Shown here in pieces: positions 48,001-56,554 of a DNA stretch of 64,000 bases; position 1 is the first letter of the stretch, and each line of letters opens with the position of its first letter. Under the pieces are notes generated by a model. It was not told the origin of the DNA and ran no database searches. It saw nothing but the letters and a program-made list of their open reading frames with translations. The translations under genes were made by a program, and so were the position numbers. Source of the DNA: Roseovarius sp. S88 (lineage in GTDB: Bacteria > Pseudomonadota > Alphaproteobacteria > Rhodobacterales > Rhodobacteraceae); contig NZ_CP146069.1 of assembly GCF_037023735.1 (NCBI RefSeq), positions 62,001 through 126,000 of the forward strand. The letters run 5' to 3'.

Positions 48001-49590
48001 ATAATGGCTCAGCGGACGGTATTTGGTCGACAAAACAGCACTTGGCGTGTCGTCGCCCATACTCGCCACGGCCTCTTTGCCGTCTTCCGCCATAGGCGCC
48101 AGAACCTGTTCCAACTCTTCCATGGAATATCCAGCCGCAATCTGACGGCGACGAAGGTCCGCGCCACTGACAAGTGGTTTTTCCGCAGCCTTGGCGAGTT
48201 TTTCATCCAGATCGACAATCTTGCCAACCCATTCACCAAAGGGCAGGGCACGTGCCAGCTTGTCTTTAATCTCGGTATCGTGGAACAAAAGACCCTTCTT
48301 GGTGTCCACTGCCAGCATTTGACCCGGCCCAAGCGCGCCTTTTTCACGCACAGTTGCCTCGTCTATCGGAACCATACCTGCCTCGGACCCTGCGATGACC
48401 AACCCATCTCCGGTCACCACATAACGGATGGGGCGCAATCCATTGCGGTCCAATCCGGCACACACCCAGCGCCCATCAGTCATCGCCAGAGCGGCCGGGC
48501 CGTCCCATGGTTCCATGACCGAATTGCAATAGGAATACATGTCGCGCCACGCCTGCGGCAATTCCTCAGCCTGCTTTGACCAACTTTCAGGCACCAGCAT
48601 TGTCTTGGCCATCGGGGCAGATCGGCCGGCACGCACCAAAACTTCAAAAACAGAGTCTAACGCCGCTGAATCTGATGATCCTGAGGCAATGATCGGTTTG
48701 ATATCTTCAGCCAAATCTCCAAAGGACTGGGACGCCATTCGGATTTCATGGCTCTTCATCCAGTTCACATTACCTTTCAGCGTATTGATCTCACCATTGT
48801 GCGCCAGCATACGGAATGGCTGTGCAAGCCACCATTGTGGGAATGTGTTTGTCGAATAGCGTTGGTGGTAAATCGCGAAGTTTGAGATGAAGCGTTCATC
48901 CTTCAGGTCCGGATAGAATTCAGCCACTTCTTCGGCAAGCATCATGCCTTTGTAGATGATGCTGCGACAGCTCAAGCTGGCAATGTAAAGACCGTCAATT
49001 CCAGCCGCCACGACCGCTTTTTCGATCCTGCGGCGAATAACATAGAGTTCGCGCTCAAAATCTTCTTCATCAATCTCCTTCGTATTTGCGATGAGGATTT
49101 GCTCGATCTCTGGTCTCGTTGCGTTGGCCTTTTCGCCCAAAACGCTGATATCGACCGGGACGTGACGCCAGCCATAAATATAGTGCCCCATTCGAAGCAC
49201 TTCTGTCTCAACAATCGTCCGGCAGGTTTCCTGCGCGCCAAAATCTGTGCGTGGCAAAAACACCTGACCAACCGCCATAAGCGAGTCTTGTTTGGGTTCG
49301 TGACCCGTTCTGCGCACCTGATCATAGAAAAATGGCACCGGAATTTGGATATGTATACCGGCGCCGTCTCCGGTCTTGCCATCGGCGTCAACAGCGCCAC
49401 GGTGCCAAATCGCTTTCAGAGCATCAATGCCAGCATCTACCACCTTCCGGCTTGGTTTTCCATTAACAGAAACCACCAGCCCGACTCCGCAAGATGAATG
49501 CTCTTCTGTTTCCGAATACATCCCGTTTTCGGAAAGCCACTTGCGCTTGTTTTCTTCAATTTGAGCCCAATTGGTGTCTATGTTGCTCAT
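45058..49590 (-). CDS. gltB: Glutamate synthase large subunit GltB
   Basis: Large subunit of NADPH glutamate synthase (GOGAT), 1510 residues. After a propeptide that is expected to be removed, C34 in SSCGVG is the glutaminase nucleophile. The central and FMN-binding synthase domains follow, and the 3Fe-4S cysteines are in CQSNTCPVGVC. The C-terminal GXGXG-type beta-helix holds the GSNGCEYMTGG segment. I start it at MSNIDTN (49590), which follows AGAAGGG; a GTG 9 bases upstream is less likely. It lies 5 bp after a GFA-family gene, with gltD further upstream. A terminator follows. Confidence 0.97.
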   Translation of the reverse strand: MSNIDTNWAQIEENKRKWLSENGMYSETEEHSSCGVGLVVSVNGKPSRKVVDAGIDALKAIWHRGAVDADGKTGDGAGIHIQIPVPFFYDQVRRTGHEPKQDSLMAVGQVFLPRTDFGAQETCRTIVETEVLRMGHYIYGWRHVPVDISVLGEKANATRPEIEQILIANTKEIDEEDFERELYVIRRRIEKAVVAAGIDGLYIASLSCRSIIYKGMMLAEEVAEFYPDLKDERFISNFAIYHQRYSTNTFPQWWLAQPFRMLAHNGEINTLKGNVNWMKSHEIRMASQSFGDLAEDIKPIIASGSSDSAALDSVFEVLVRAGRSAPMAKTMLVPESWSKQAEELPQAWRDMYSYCNSVMEPWDGPAALAMTDGRWVCAGLDRNGLRPIRYVVTGDGLVIAGSEAGMVPIDEATVREKGALGPGQMLAVDTKKGLLFHDTEIKDKLARALPFGEWVGKIVDLDEKLAKAAEKPLVSGADLRRRQIAAGYSMEELEQVLAPMAEDGKEAVASMGDDTPSAVLSTKYRPLSHYFRQNFSQVTNPPIDSLREYRVMSLKTRFGNLKNVLDESSSQTEIIVLESPFVGNAQWDVLLESFNAETAVIDCTFEAGKGALQAGLQRIRAEAEDAVRSGTGHIVLTDQNVNETRIGMPMILATSAVHGHLTREGLRTFTSLNVRSAECIDPHYFAVLIGAGATVVNPYLAEDSLADRIDRGLLDGSLTEAVARYRTAIDQGLLKIMSKMGISVISSYRGGLNFEAVGLSRAMCAEYFPGLTSRISGIGVSGIQGKLEEIHAKAFQGGKDVLPIGGFYKARKSGETHAWGAQTMHMMQMACNKASYELWQRYSQAMQANPPIHLRDLMAIKPMGEAIPIEEVESVTAIRKRFVTPGMSLGALSPEAHKTLNVAMNRIGARSDSGEGGEDPAHFVPEPNGDNPSAKIKQVASGRFGVTAEYLNQCEELEIKVAQGAKPGEGGQLPGMKVTKLIARLRHSTEGVTLISPPPHHDIYSIEDLAQLIYDLKQINPTVKVCVKLVSQSGVGTIAAGVAKAKADVILISGHNGGTGASPATSIKYAGLPWEMGLTEAHQVLSMNNLRDRITLRTDGGLRTGRDIVMAAMMGAEEYGIGTAALIAMGCIMVRQCQSNTCPVGVCTQDESLRAKFTGNADKVVNLITFYAQEVREILASIGARSLDEVIGRPDLLTQVSRGSAHLDDLDLNPMLISVDGARHITFDRNRPRNDVPDTLDAEIVRDAARFLNDGEKMQLHYAVQNTHRTVGTRVSSHIVRNFGMRNALQPNHLTVKLTGSAGQSLGAFGAPGLKIEVSGDANDYVGKGLSGATIVVRPPMTSPLEAASNTIIGNTVLYGATDGYLFASGRAGERFAVRNSGAKVVIEGCGSNGCEYMTGGIAVILGSVGANFAAGMTGGMAYLYDPHNLADKLINRETVVTCPVREQYWINQLEEMIERHASETGSQIAQNILQYWDLERENFVQVCPKEMLDKLEHPLGFDEDAIPAE

Positions 49591-49595
49591 TGGAT

Positions 49596-50027
49596 TCACC
49601 CTTCTTTTGGCGCAAACAAATCTAAAGTTTCTTGCGTCGTCATTTTTCTGTGTTCACCGGCGAGTGAATAACCATCCGGCGCATTATCGGCAAAAAATTC
49701 CAGTTTCAGCGGCACGCCAGCAGCATTTTCAAACAGCCCAGCGGCGGGATGTCGGATACCGTCATTAACGGTTCCGTACCAAAGTGTAGATCCGCAGATC
49801 TCACAAAACCCGCGCTCGGCCCAGTCTGATGACCGATAGCTTTTTGCCGGGCCATCAAAACTTACACTTCCAGGTTCGGTGGCTAGGGACATAAACATCG
49901 AACTCGTGTGGCGACGGCACATTTCACAGTGGCACGCGCGTATGATCGACGAAGCAAAGCGGGCATGAACTGTTACAGCGCCGCAAAGGCACTGTCCTGA
50001 AATTTCATTAATCGCTTTTTTCGGCAT
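49596..50027 (-). CDS. GFA-family (CENP-V/glutathione-dependent formaldehyde-activating-like) protein
   Basis: A small zinc-binding protein of 143 residues with the beta-tent fold. Zinc cysteines are in GQCLCGAV, CHCEMCRR and CEICGS, and the family's conserved segments are intact. GFA itself was described as speeding up the reaction of glutathione with formaldehyde; most relatives have no proven activity. Its position is unusual: between gltD and gltB, with 5 bp to gltB, so it is probably cotranscribed with glutamate synthase. Whether it serves glutamate metabolism is unknown. Confidence 0.88.
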   Translation of the reverse strand: MPKKAINEISGQCLCGAVTVHARFASSIIRACHCEMCRRHTSSMFMSLATEPGSVSFDGPAKSYRSSDWAERGFCEICGSTLWYGTVNDGIRHPAAGLFENAAGVPLKLEFFADNAPDGYSLAGEHRKMTTQETLDLFAPKEG

Positions 50028-50091
50028 TCAGTTTTCCTTAACCACTTAGGTCAGCCAGCCTGATCATCCTGTTTTGGTCTTTCACAACCGC

Positions 50092-50130
50092 ACCGACGCG
50101 ATACCGACGTAATACCGACACGATACCGAC
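50092..50130. repeat. Four direct repeats with an exact 11-bp period
   Basis: ACCGAC starts at 50092, 50103, 50114 and 50125, exactly 11 bp apart, in the gap between gltD and the GFA gene. Three copies are preceded by AT. The spacing is about one helical turn, so a protein could contact all four on one face. It may regulate the GFA-gltB part separately, or be a short tandem repeat. Confidence 0.7.
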
Positions 50131-50138
50131 GTTGGTTT

Positions 50139-51572
50139 TTACTCAGCAGCGACCGCTTGTGCGCCCTGCAAATCATCTAGAATGGTCTGCGCCGCATCCC
50201 GCCCATCCCGGATTGCCCAGACAACAAGGCTTGCACCACGAACAATGTCTCCAATCGCGTAAACACCCTGCAATGATGTCCGGCCCGTCCCATATTCAGC
50301 TCGAACAGTACCCCAGCGCGTGACTTCCAATCCACTCTGGTTCCATAGGGCAGGGAGGTCTTCGGCCTCAAATCCCAACGCCTTGATCACCAGTTCCGCT
50401 GGTTCATCAAAATCAGCCCCATCAATTTCTTCCGGGCTCTGACGTCCTGTCGCATCGGGTGGCCCCAAACGCATTTGCTGAACTTTGACAGTACTGACTG
50501 GATTACCGTGAAACGCTTTGGGCGCACTAAGCCAAACAAACTCGACGCCTTCTTCCTCTGCATTGGCCACTTCGCGCTGACTTCCAGGCATATTGGCACG
50601 ATCTCGGCGATAAAGGCATTTCACTGATGTCGCGCCTTGCCGCACCGCAGTGCGCACGCAATCCATCGCTGTGTCGCCGCCACCGATGACAATGACGCGT
50701 TTGCCTTCTGCGTTCAGTTCACCACTGTCAAACTCAGGCACATCGTCGCCAAAACTCTTGCGATTACTGGCCGTGAGATAGTCAATCGCGCGCACGATCC
50801 CGGACGCCCCAGCGCCTGGCCCAGGCAGTTCTCGGCTTTTATAGACACCAGTTGCGATCAAGACAGCGTTGTGTCTGGCCTGAATATCCGCAAACGAGAC
50901 ATCCTGACCCACATCGCAGTTCATTTCGAATGCGACGCCACCTTGTTCAAGCTGGTCGATGCGACGCATGACAACGTCTTTTTCAAGTTTAAAACCAGGA
51001 ATGCCATAGGTGAGAAGCCCACCTGCACGGTCATATCGGTCATAAACCGTCGCCTGAAGGCCTGCCTGACGCAGGACATCTGCCGCCGCCAGCCCACCGG
51101 GGCCCGCGCCGATTATCCCAACGGACTCTGTTCGTTCAACTTGTGGTGCAATTGGCTGAACCCAGCCTTCTTCCCAAGCAGTATCCGTTATGTATTTCTC
51201 AACGGCCCCGATCGTCACTGTGCCATGACCCGACTGTTCGATCACACAATTGCCTTCGCACAAGCGGTCTTGAGGGCAGATACGGCCGCAGATTTCTGGG
51301 AACGTATTCGTTGCCTGACTGATATCATATGCCTCTTGCAATCGGCCTTCCGCTGTAAGGCGAAGCCAATCGGGAATGTTGTTGTGCAGTGGGCAATGAT
51401 TCTGACAATAGGGCACGCCGCACTGACTGCAGCGCGCGGACTGTTCCTTTGCCTTTTCGTCAGCATATTCCGCATAGATTTCTCCGAAATCCTCTCTGCG
51501 AACCTCTGCATCCCGCTTTTCCGGCATGTCCCGTTCGACAGTTACGAATTTCAACATCTGCTCATTCGCCAC
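50139..51572 (-). CDS. gltD: Glutamate synthase small subunit GltD
   Basis: NADPH-oxidising subunit of glutamate synthase, 477 residues. The N-terminal cysteine-rich domain (CSQCGVPYCQNHCP, about residues 41-54; CGRICPQDRLCEGNC) carries 4Fe-4S clusters. FAD and NADPH motifs follow (GAGPGG, GGGDTA). I prefer the GTG start at 51572, which has GGAGG five bases upstream; the ATG 12 bases earlier has its site too close, and the ATG at 51557 is also possible. It is followed by repeats, the GFA gene and gltB. Confidence 0.95.
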   Translation of the reverse strand: MANEQMLKFVTVERDMPEKRDAEVRREDFGEIYAEYADEKAKEQSARCSQCGVPYCQNHCPLHNNIPDWLRLTAEGRLQEAYDISQATNTFPEICGRICPQDRLCEGNCVIEQSGHGTVTIGAVEKYITDTAWEEGWVQPIAPQVERTESVGIIGAGPGGLAAADVLRQAGLQATVYDRYDRAGGLLTYGIPGFKLEKDVVMRRIDQLEQGGVAFEMNCDVGQDVSFADIQARHNAVLIATGVYKSRELPGPGAGASGIVRAIDYLTASNRKSFGDDVPEFDSGELNAEGKRVIVIGGGDTAMDCVRTAVRQGATSVKCLYRRDRANMPGSQREVANAEEEGVEFVWLSAPKAFHGNPVSTVKVQQMRLGPPDATGRQSPEEIDGADFDEPAELVIKALGFEAEDLPALWNQSGLEVTRWGTVRAEYGTGRTSLQGVYAIGDIVRGASLVVWAIRDGRDAAQTILDDLQGAQAVAAE

Positions 51573-51702
51573 GAAAGCCTCCATTCCTCCAGCCCAATCT
51601 CTCTAAAGGACAGGAATGGCAAAATAAAGTCATAAAGTATGACCTAATAGCTGAAACTTTGTTCTGAGTGGCAGTTTTTTAAGAAAAATCTTTGAATTTT
51701 GG

Positions 51703-51714
51703 GTCCGATTCGGA
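51703..51714. promoter_or_regulatory. GTCCGATTCGGA motif in the gltD-uppP region
   Basis: TCCGA-T-TCGGA is a small perfect inverted repeat between divergent gltD and uppP. A near copy is upstream of ilvE (15362-15374). It may mark a shared regulator of amino acid genes; only two copies were seen. Confidence 0.3.
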
Positions 51715-51785
51715 ACTAAATGACTTCTTTTCTCTCAATTCTAGTGGTTTATAGCTGGGCTGGAGACAAAAACAGAGGCGCAAGC

Positions 51786-52589
51786 ATGCCGCTTTTCCAA
51801 CTGATTCTGGTGGCCGTCATCCAAGGCATCACAGAATTTTTGCCTGTATCCTCCTCTGGGCACCTTATCTTGTTGCCAAGTTTGACCGGTATGGAAGATC
51901 AGGGCCAAGCGATTGATGTCGCCGTCCATGTCGGCACGTTATTTGCAGTCATCATCTATTTCTGGAATGACGTGAAGTTGGCACTCCTTGGGTTGCCTCG
52001 CATGTGCATCGGCAAGATCGACACCGAAGGAGCAAAGCTTGCACTTTTGCTCGTTGTCGCATCCGTTCCCGTGGTAGCATTTGGTCTTATCCTAAAGATC
52101 ACCGGCCTAGACGAATCTCTACGCTCCATAGCTGTCATCGGATGGGCCATGCTCGTGTTCGGCTTATTCCTATATTGGTCCGATCAGGTCGGCGGAACAT
52201 CCAAAGCAGATAAAGACTGGTCAATCCCCGACGCATTGGTCATAGGCGTCTGGCAAGCCATCGCCCTTATACCCGGCACGTCACGCTCTGGCATCACAAT
52301 AACAGGTGCACGTTTCATGGGATACGCCCGACACGACGCGGCCAAAATTGCGATGCTCATGTCGATCCCAACCATCATTGCAAGCGGCGTGTTCCTGGCA
52401 GGCGAAACCATGGTGAATGCAGATATGGCTTTGCTCAGAGATGGTGCAATCGCAGCAGCTATCGCTTTTGTAGCAGCGCTCTTGGCGCTTGTGCTCATGA
52501 TGCGCCTATTGCGCAGCGTGTCATTCACACCCTACGTGATTTACCGCGTTCTGTTGGGTTTGGTGCTGCTCTTTATCGCCTACACCTAA
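51786..52589 (+). CDS. uppP: Undecaprenyl-diphosphate phosphatase UppP
   Basis: Recycles the lipid carrier of peptidoglycan and polysaccharide synthesis and gives bacitracin resistance. The protein has 267 residues with several membrane segments. Motifs GITEFLPVSSSGHL (about residues 15-28) and PGTSRSGITITGAR in the middle are the family's active-site patches. I start it at MPLFQLIL (51786), preceded by GAGGCG, rather than 66 bases upstream. Confidence 0.95.
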   Translation: MPLFQLILVAVIQGITEFLPVSSSGHLILLPSLTGMEDQGQAIDVAVHVGTLFAVIIYFWNDVKLALLGLPRMCIGKIDTEGAKLALLLVVASVPVVAFGLILKITGLDESLRSIAVIGWAMLVFGLFLYWSDQVGGTSKADKDWSIPDALVIGVWQAIALIPGTSRSGITITGARFMGYARHDAAKIAMLMSIPTIIASGVFLAGETMVNADMALLRDGAIAAAIAFVAALLALVLMMRLLRSVSFTPYVIYRVLLGLVLLFIAYT

Positions 52590-52597
52590 GGCCGATA

Positions 52598-53581
52598 TCA
52601 ATCTGCACGCAGATTTTTCGCCGACTCTTTCAGAGCTTCATATTGTCCCGCAGGTCGGAAACGCCAAAGATAATCGGGGATCACCGCTTCAATCGCGACA
52701 GGTCTTATGCCGAGGTCCGCCAGTGTCTTGGCACCCTCTTGCGCAACATTATCAACGCGCAGGCTTCTAACCTGATCACGCGTGATCTGTGGTGGCACAA
52801 GACCTCCGGTTAGAAATTGAACCGCCTCCATTCCCGTGGCCATCGCATTGGCCGCCCAAAACGGAATATTGAGGATCAGTCGGCGACGGCGAATAACCCT
52901 AAGCATGTGCTGCATCAGTTCGCGAAATGTGTTCACATCCGGCCCGCCCAACTCATAGACACCCGAAGCGGCATTACCCTCAACGCTCATCGCGACCGCC
53001 TCTGCAACATTGTCCACATAAACTGGCTGAAATTTGGTGTCGGCCCCGACAACAGGCAGGACTGGACCAAACCGGGTCAGTCCGGCAAATCGATTGAAAA
53101 ACTGATCTTCTGGTCCAAAAACAACAGATGGCCGTAGGATGACAGCACCAGGCATATGCGACAGCACAGCCGCTTCGCCCTTTGCCTTGGACTGGCTGTA
53201 AAGACTGTCAGACGTCTCATCCGCGCCAATCGAAGAGATATGGACCATCCGTCCAACACCCTCTTCCGCAGCAATGCGCGCAATACGTTCGGCACCGTGA
53301 TGCTGGACAGCCTCAAAATTGTTCTTTCCGCCTTTGTCGAACGTGCCCACACAATTGACAACGGCATCAGCCCCCTGCATCACCGAACGTACACTGTCAT
53401 CGTCTCGGATATTGCAAAAGACCGGCTCAACCTGTCCCACAACGCCGTAGGGTTTCACATGCATTGCCTCGTTGGGACGCCGCACAGCGACCCGGACCCG
53501 CCAGCCGGATTTTGCCAGCCTGCGAGCAATATATCGCCCTACAAAACCAGAACCGCCATAGATTGTGACAAGTTGCGACAT
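52598..53581 (-). CDS. NDUFA9-like NAD(P)-binding epimerase/dehydratase
   Basis: A 327-residue atypical short-chain dehydrogenase. The cofactor motif is GGSGFVG (residues 8-14), and the conserved YSQSK near 136 resembles YxxxK of active members. It resembles the accessory complex I subunit NDUFA9 of mitochondria; such alphaproteobacterial relatives are thought to bind NADP(H) for complex I assembly or stability. The start at 53581 follows GGGAGC. It converges on uppP (8 bp apart). Confidence 0.88.
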   Translation of the reverse strand: MSQLVTIYGGSGFVGRYIARRLAKSGWRVRVAVRRPNEAMHVKPYGVVGQVEPVFCNIRDDDSVRSVMQGADAVVNCVGTFDKGGKNNFEAVQHHGAERIARIAAEEGVGRMVHISSIGADETSDSLYSQSKAKGEAAVLSHMPGAVILRPSVVFGPEDQFFNRFAGLTRFGPVLPVVGADTKFQPVYVDNVAEAVAMSVEGNAASGVYELGGPDVNTFRELMQHMLRVIRRRRLILNIPFWAANAMATGMEAVQFLTGGLVPPQITRDQVRSLRVDNVAQEGAKTLADLGIRPVAIEAVIPDYLWRFRPAGQYEALKESAKNLRAD

Positions 53582-53722
53582 AAGAGGTGCTCCCGTTGCG
53601 CCTGCGTGTCTCTTCGTACCTCTGTCATCGCTTTTCGACAAGGCGGTTTGATGTCTCAGGAGTTAGTGAGAATTGACGTTGACACACTTCGACCAGATGG
53701 CTACATGCCCCAGACGACACCG

Positions 53723-53809
53723 GCCCAGGTGGCGGAATTGGTAGACGCGCTAGCTTCAGGTGCTAGTGTCCGTATGGACGTGGAGGTTCGAGTCCTCTCC
53801 TGGGCACCA
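53723..53809 (+). tRNA. tRNA-Leu (anticodon CAG)
   Basis: Acceptor GCCCAGG pairs with CCTGGGC, followed by ACCA. The anticodon stem CTAGC/GCTAG closes loop TTCAGGT with anticodon CAG, reading CTG. A long variable arm (GTCCGTATGGAC) and T loop GGTTCGAGTCC fit a class II leucine tRNA, 87 bases long with encoded CCA. Confidence 0.96.
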
Positions 53810-53833
53810 TTCCCTCCACGAAGGGAATTTTGA

Positions 53834-54445
53834 ATGGCGAACCACTTTCATAAAAACGATCTCCCAGATGGTCTTGAGTTGGGACCCAGCGTGGCCATTG
53901 ACTGCGAAACGATGGGCCTGAACCCGCATCGTGATCGTTTGTGTGTCGTACAGCTGTCCGGCGGTGACGGCGATGCGCATATTGTTCAAATCGAGCAAGG
54001 GCAAACATCGGCACCCAACCTCGAAAAACTTTTGGAAGACCCTGAGGTGCTCAAACTCTTCCACTTTGGGCGCTTCGATATCGCCGCACTGTTTAACGCC
54101 TTTGGTGCTCTGACACGGCCCGTGTACTGCACAAAAATAGCAAGCAAATTGGTGCGAACGTACACAGATCGCCATGGTCTGAAGTACCTTTTGCAAGAAC
54201 TGCTCGACATCGATATTTCCAAACAACAACAATCCTCGGACTGGGGTGCGTCCAATTTGACAGATGCCCAGCTCGTCTATGCGGCTTCGGATGTACTCTA
54301 TCTTCACCAGCTGAAGGAAAAACTGGACTTGCGCCTAGAGCGCGAAGGTCGGGTCGAAATGGCAAAATCCTGCTTCGACTTTCTTCCCACCCGTGCCAAG
54401 CTGGATTTGGCTGGCTGGCCGGAAACGGATATCTTCGCGCATTAA
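53834..54445 (+). CDS. rnd: Ribonuclease D-like 3'-5' exonuclease (short form)
   Basis: A 203-residue DEDDy exonuclease. Motif Exo I is AIDCETMGL, Exo II is LFHFGRFDIAAL, and Exo III has the tyrosine and aspartate of YAASDVLYL. It lacks the HRDC domains of full RNase D, as in other alphaproteobacterial short forms. The gene follows tRNA-Leu by 24 bp and its stop shares a base with the lptC start (TAATG). It trims RNA 3' ends, probably tRNA. Confidence 0.88.
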   Translation: MANHFHKNDLPDGLELGPSVAIDCETMGLNPHRDRLCVVQLSGGDGDAHIVQIEQGQTSAPNLEKLLEDPEVLKLFHFGRFDIAALFNAFGALTRPVYCTKIASKLVRTYTDRHGLKYLLQELLDIDISKQQQSSDWGASNLTDAQLVYAASDVLYLHQLKEKLDLRLEREGRVEMAKSCFDFLPTRAKLDLAGWPETDIFAH

Positions 54446-55062
54446 TGATGACCTTGCAGGACGATTTTTACTCGCGATTGGTAGCATGGATGAAGATCAT
54501 CCTGCCTCTGGCAGCACTCGGTCTTTTGTCAACATTGTTTCTTATATCGCAGAGTGTCGACCCAACCAAAGCGATTCCGGTGGTCGAGCTGGACCTTGAA
54601 CAACGCGCCCAAGACCAAGGCGCGACAAACGCGGCCTTCGCAGGCGTGACTCGCGGCGGAGACGAGATCATGCTGGATGCTGTTTCTGCGCGGCCTTCAC
54701 AAGAAGATGCACAGATTATTGATGCAACTGATGTGTCTGCGGAACTACTGTTGGTGTCAGGTGCAGTGATCGATGTGTCCTCCGAAACTGCAAAGATGAA
54801 CCAGGCGCGAAACACCGCGACGATGGCGGGAAACGTGCGCGTCGTAACAACCACCGGGTATGATGTTACCACAAACCAACTGAACGCTGACTTCAACGTG
54901 CTCTATGCCGAGTCTCCTGGACCGATTGCAGGCGAAGGGCCACCAGGCACACTGACGGCCGGTCGCATGACGTTGAACAGCAACGAAGAGACGGGAACCG
55001 CACATTTGGTTTTCACCAACGGGGTGAAACTGATATACACCGGTCACATCTCCAAGGAATGA
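54445..55062 (+). CDS. lptC: LPS export protein LptC
   Basis: Inner-membrane-anchored periplasmic protein that passes lipopolysaccharide from LptBFG to LptA. It has 205 residues, one N-terminal membrane segment (LAALGLLSTLFLI) and a beta-jellyroll part. Coupled at both ends: it shares a base with the rnd stop and overlaps lptA by 4 bp. Similarity to LptC is weak by eye; the order LptC-LptA-LptB makes the call. Confidence 0.85.
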   Translation: MMTLQDDFYSRLVAWMKIILPLAALGLLSTLFLISQSVDPTKAIPVVELDLEQRAQDQGATNAAFAGVTRGGDEIMLDAVSARPSQEDAQIIDATDVSAELLLVSGAVIDVSSETAKMNQARNTATMAGNVRVVTTTGYDVTTNQLNADFNVLYAESPGPIAGEGPPGTLTAGRMTLNSNEETGTAHLVFTNGVKLIYTGHISKE

Positions 55063-55556
55063 TCCTCTTGCTTCGGTTCGTACACTCCTTTCTGCTTTTG
55101 GCTATATTCTGGGCTCCAAACGTTGCTTTGGCGCAGGGTGCTCAAATCGCTTTTGGCGATACCGCCCAAGACAGCCGACTCCCGGTCGAGGTGACAGCCG
55201 ATAATTTGAATGTGAACCAGGAAGATGGGACAGCCGTTTTCACTGGTAACGTCTTGATCGGGCAGGGCGAAATGAGGTTATCTGCACCCCGTGTTCTGGT
55301 GGTATATAAGCCAGATCAAAGCGGCATTGAAAAACTACAAGCTACAGGTGGTGTTACATTGGTGAGTGGTCAGGATGCCGCCGAAGCACAGCAAGCTGAC
55401 TACAACATCGACTCAGGCATGATCGAAATGCAGGGAAGCGTGTTGCTTGTTCAAGGCACCAATGCTTTGACCGGTGACAAAATGTTTGTCGATACGCGTG
55501 CAGGCACGGCGCGCGTGAGTGGCCGCGTGAAAACCATTCTCCAGCCGGAAAATTGA
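55059..55556 (+). CDS. lptA: LPS export periplasmic bridge protein LptA
   Basis: A 165-residue periplasmic protein that builds the lipopolysaccharide bridge. A signal peptide ends near ALA (about residue 23). [20 protein letters not shown] (about residues 43-62) is the start of the OstA-like beta-jellyroll. It overlaps lptC by 4 bp and is followed directly by lptB. Confidence 0.9.
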   Translation: MILLLRFVHSFLLLAIFWAPNVALAQGAQIAFGDTAQDSRLPVEVTADNLNVNQEDGTAVFTGNVLIGQGEMRLSAPRVLVVYKPDQSGIEKLQATGGVTLVSGQDAAEAQQADYNIDSGMIEMQGSVLLVQGTNALTGDKMFVDTRAGTARVSGRVKTILQPEN

Positions 55557-55558
55557 AT

Positions 55559-56317
55559 ATGGCCATACCTGACCTTCACATCGCCCACGAAAACACCGGC
55601 CTGACCATCAATAACCTTCGTAAAAGTTATAAGAAACGTGTGGTAATACGGGATGTGTCACTGCAACTGCAGCAAGGTGAGGTTGTTGCGCTTCTTGGGC
55701 CAAATGGGTCGGGCAAAACCACGACATTCTATGCCATTGCAGGACTGGTCTACTCCGAGGGCGGCAGTGTCTCGATTGATGGCAGAGACGTTTCCAATTT
55801 GCCGATGTACCGACGCGCCAAACTGGGCATCGGGTACTTGCCACAAGAGATGTCAATCTTTCGGGGTATGAGCGTCGAAGACAACATCATGTCCATCCTG
55901 GATATTTCTCAACCTTCACGCCGCAAAAGACGCGAACGCCTGGAGGAACTCCTTTCGGAGTTTTCAATTGAGCACCTGCGGCGCGCGCCTGCACTGGCTC
56001 TGTCGGGCGGGGAACGCCGCCGTGTCGAAATTGCGCGCTGCCTTGCGGCGCATCCAAAATATCTCTTGCTGGACGAGCCGTTTGCTGGTGTCGATCCGAT
56101 TTCTGTTGGTGACATCCGCCACTTGGTCGCCGACCTGAAAAAACGAGGTATCGGTGTTCTCATCACGGACCACAACGTGCGCGAGACGCTCGAAATTGTG
56201 GATCGCGCCTACATTCTTCACGATGGCAAAGTGTTGATGTCTGGCTCCCCCGATGAAGTGGTCACAAACGAAAATGTCCGCCGCGTCTATCTTGGTGATA
56301 ATTTTCGGATTTCTTAG
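55559..56317 (+). CDS. lptB: LPS export ABC ATPase LptB
   Basis: ATPase that drives lipopolysaccharide extraction, 252 residues. Walker A is GPNGSGKTT, signature LSGGERRR, and Walker [13 protein letters not shown]. The family-typical [19 protein letters not shown] lies between. I prefer the ATG at 55559; a TTG 6 bases earlier overlaps the lptA stop. Downstream the usual rpoN of many proteobacteria is absent; hpf follows instead. Confidence 0.95.
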   Translation: MAIPDLHIAHENTGLTINNLRKSYKKRVVIRDVSLQLQQGEVVALLGPNGSGKTTTFYAIAGLVYSEGGSVSIDGRDVSNLPMYRRAKLGIGYLPQEMSIFRGMSVEDNIMSILDISQPSRRKRRERLEELLSEFSIEHLRRAPALALSGGERRRVEIARCLAAHPKYLLLDEPFAGVDPISVGDIRHLVADLKKRGIGVLITDHNVRETLEIVDRAYILHDGKVLMSGSPDEVVTNENVRRVYLGDNFRIS

Positions 56318-56554
56318 CGAAAATGTCGCTTATAAAGCCGGTACGTTAACGCCAACCTCATTGACAAGTAACCTACAAAAAGCCTCAAATAGCAGTATGC
56401 CTTTTGCGGTCGTTACATTGATAGCTGAGTCATTCTGGTGTGACCGGACAAACTTTGATCAAGCAACCCGATGGGCTCAATTTCCCGACCAAAGCAACGA
56501 TCAAACGGGCTTGTTACCCGCTTGATGCTTTCTCGGCCTTTTGGAGGATATTCT

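Noticed and set aside
50092..50130. Short repeats considered as a CRISPR array
   Set aside because: Units are only about 6-9 bp with 11-bp period and no spacers of normal size; no cas genes in the window.
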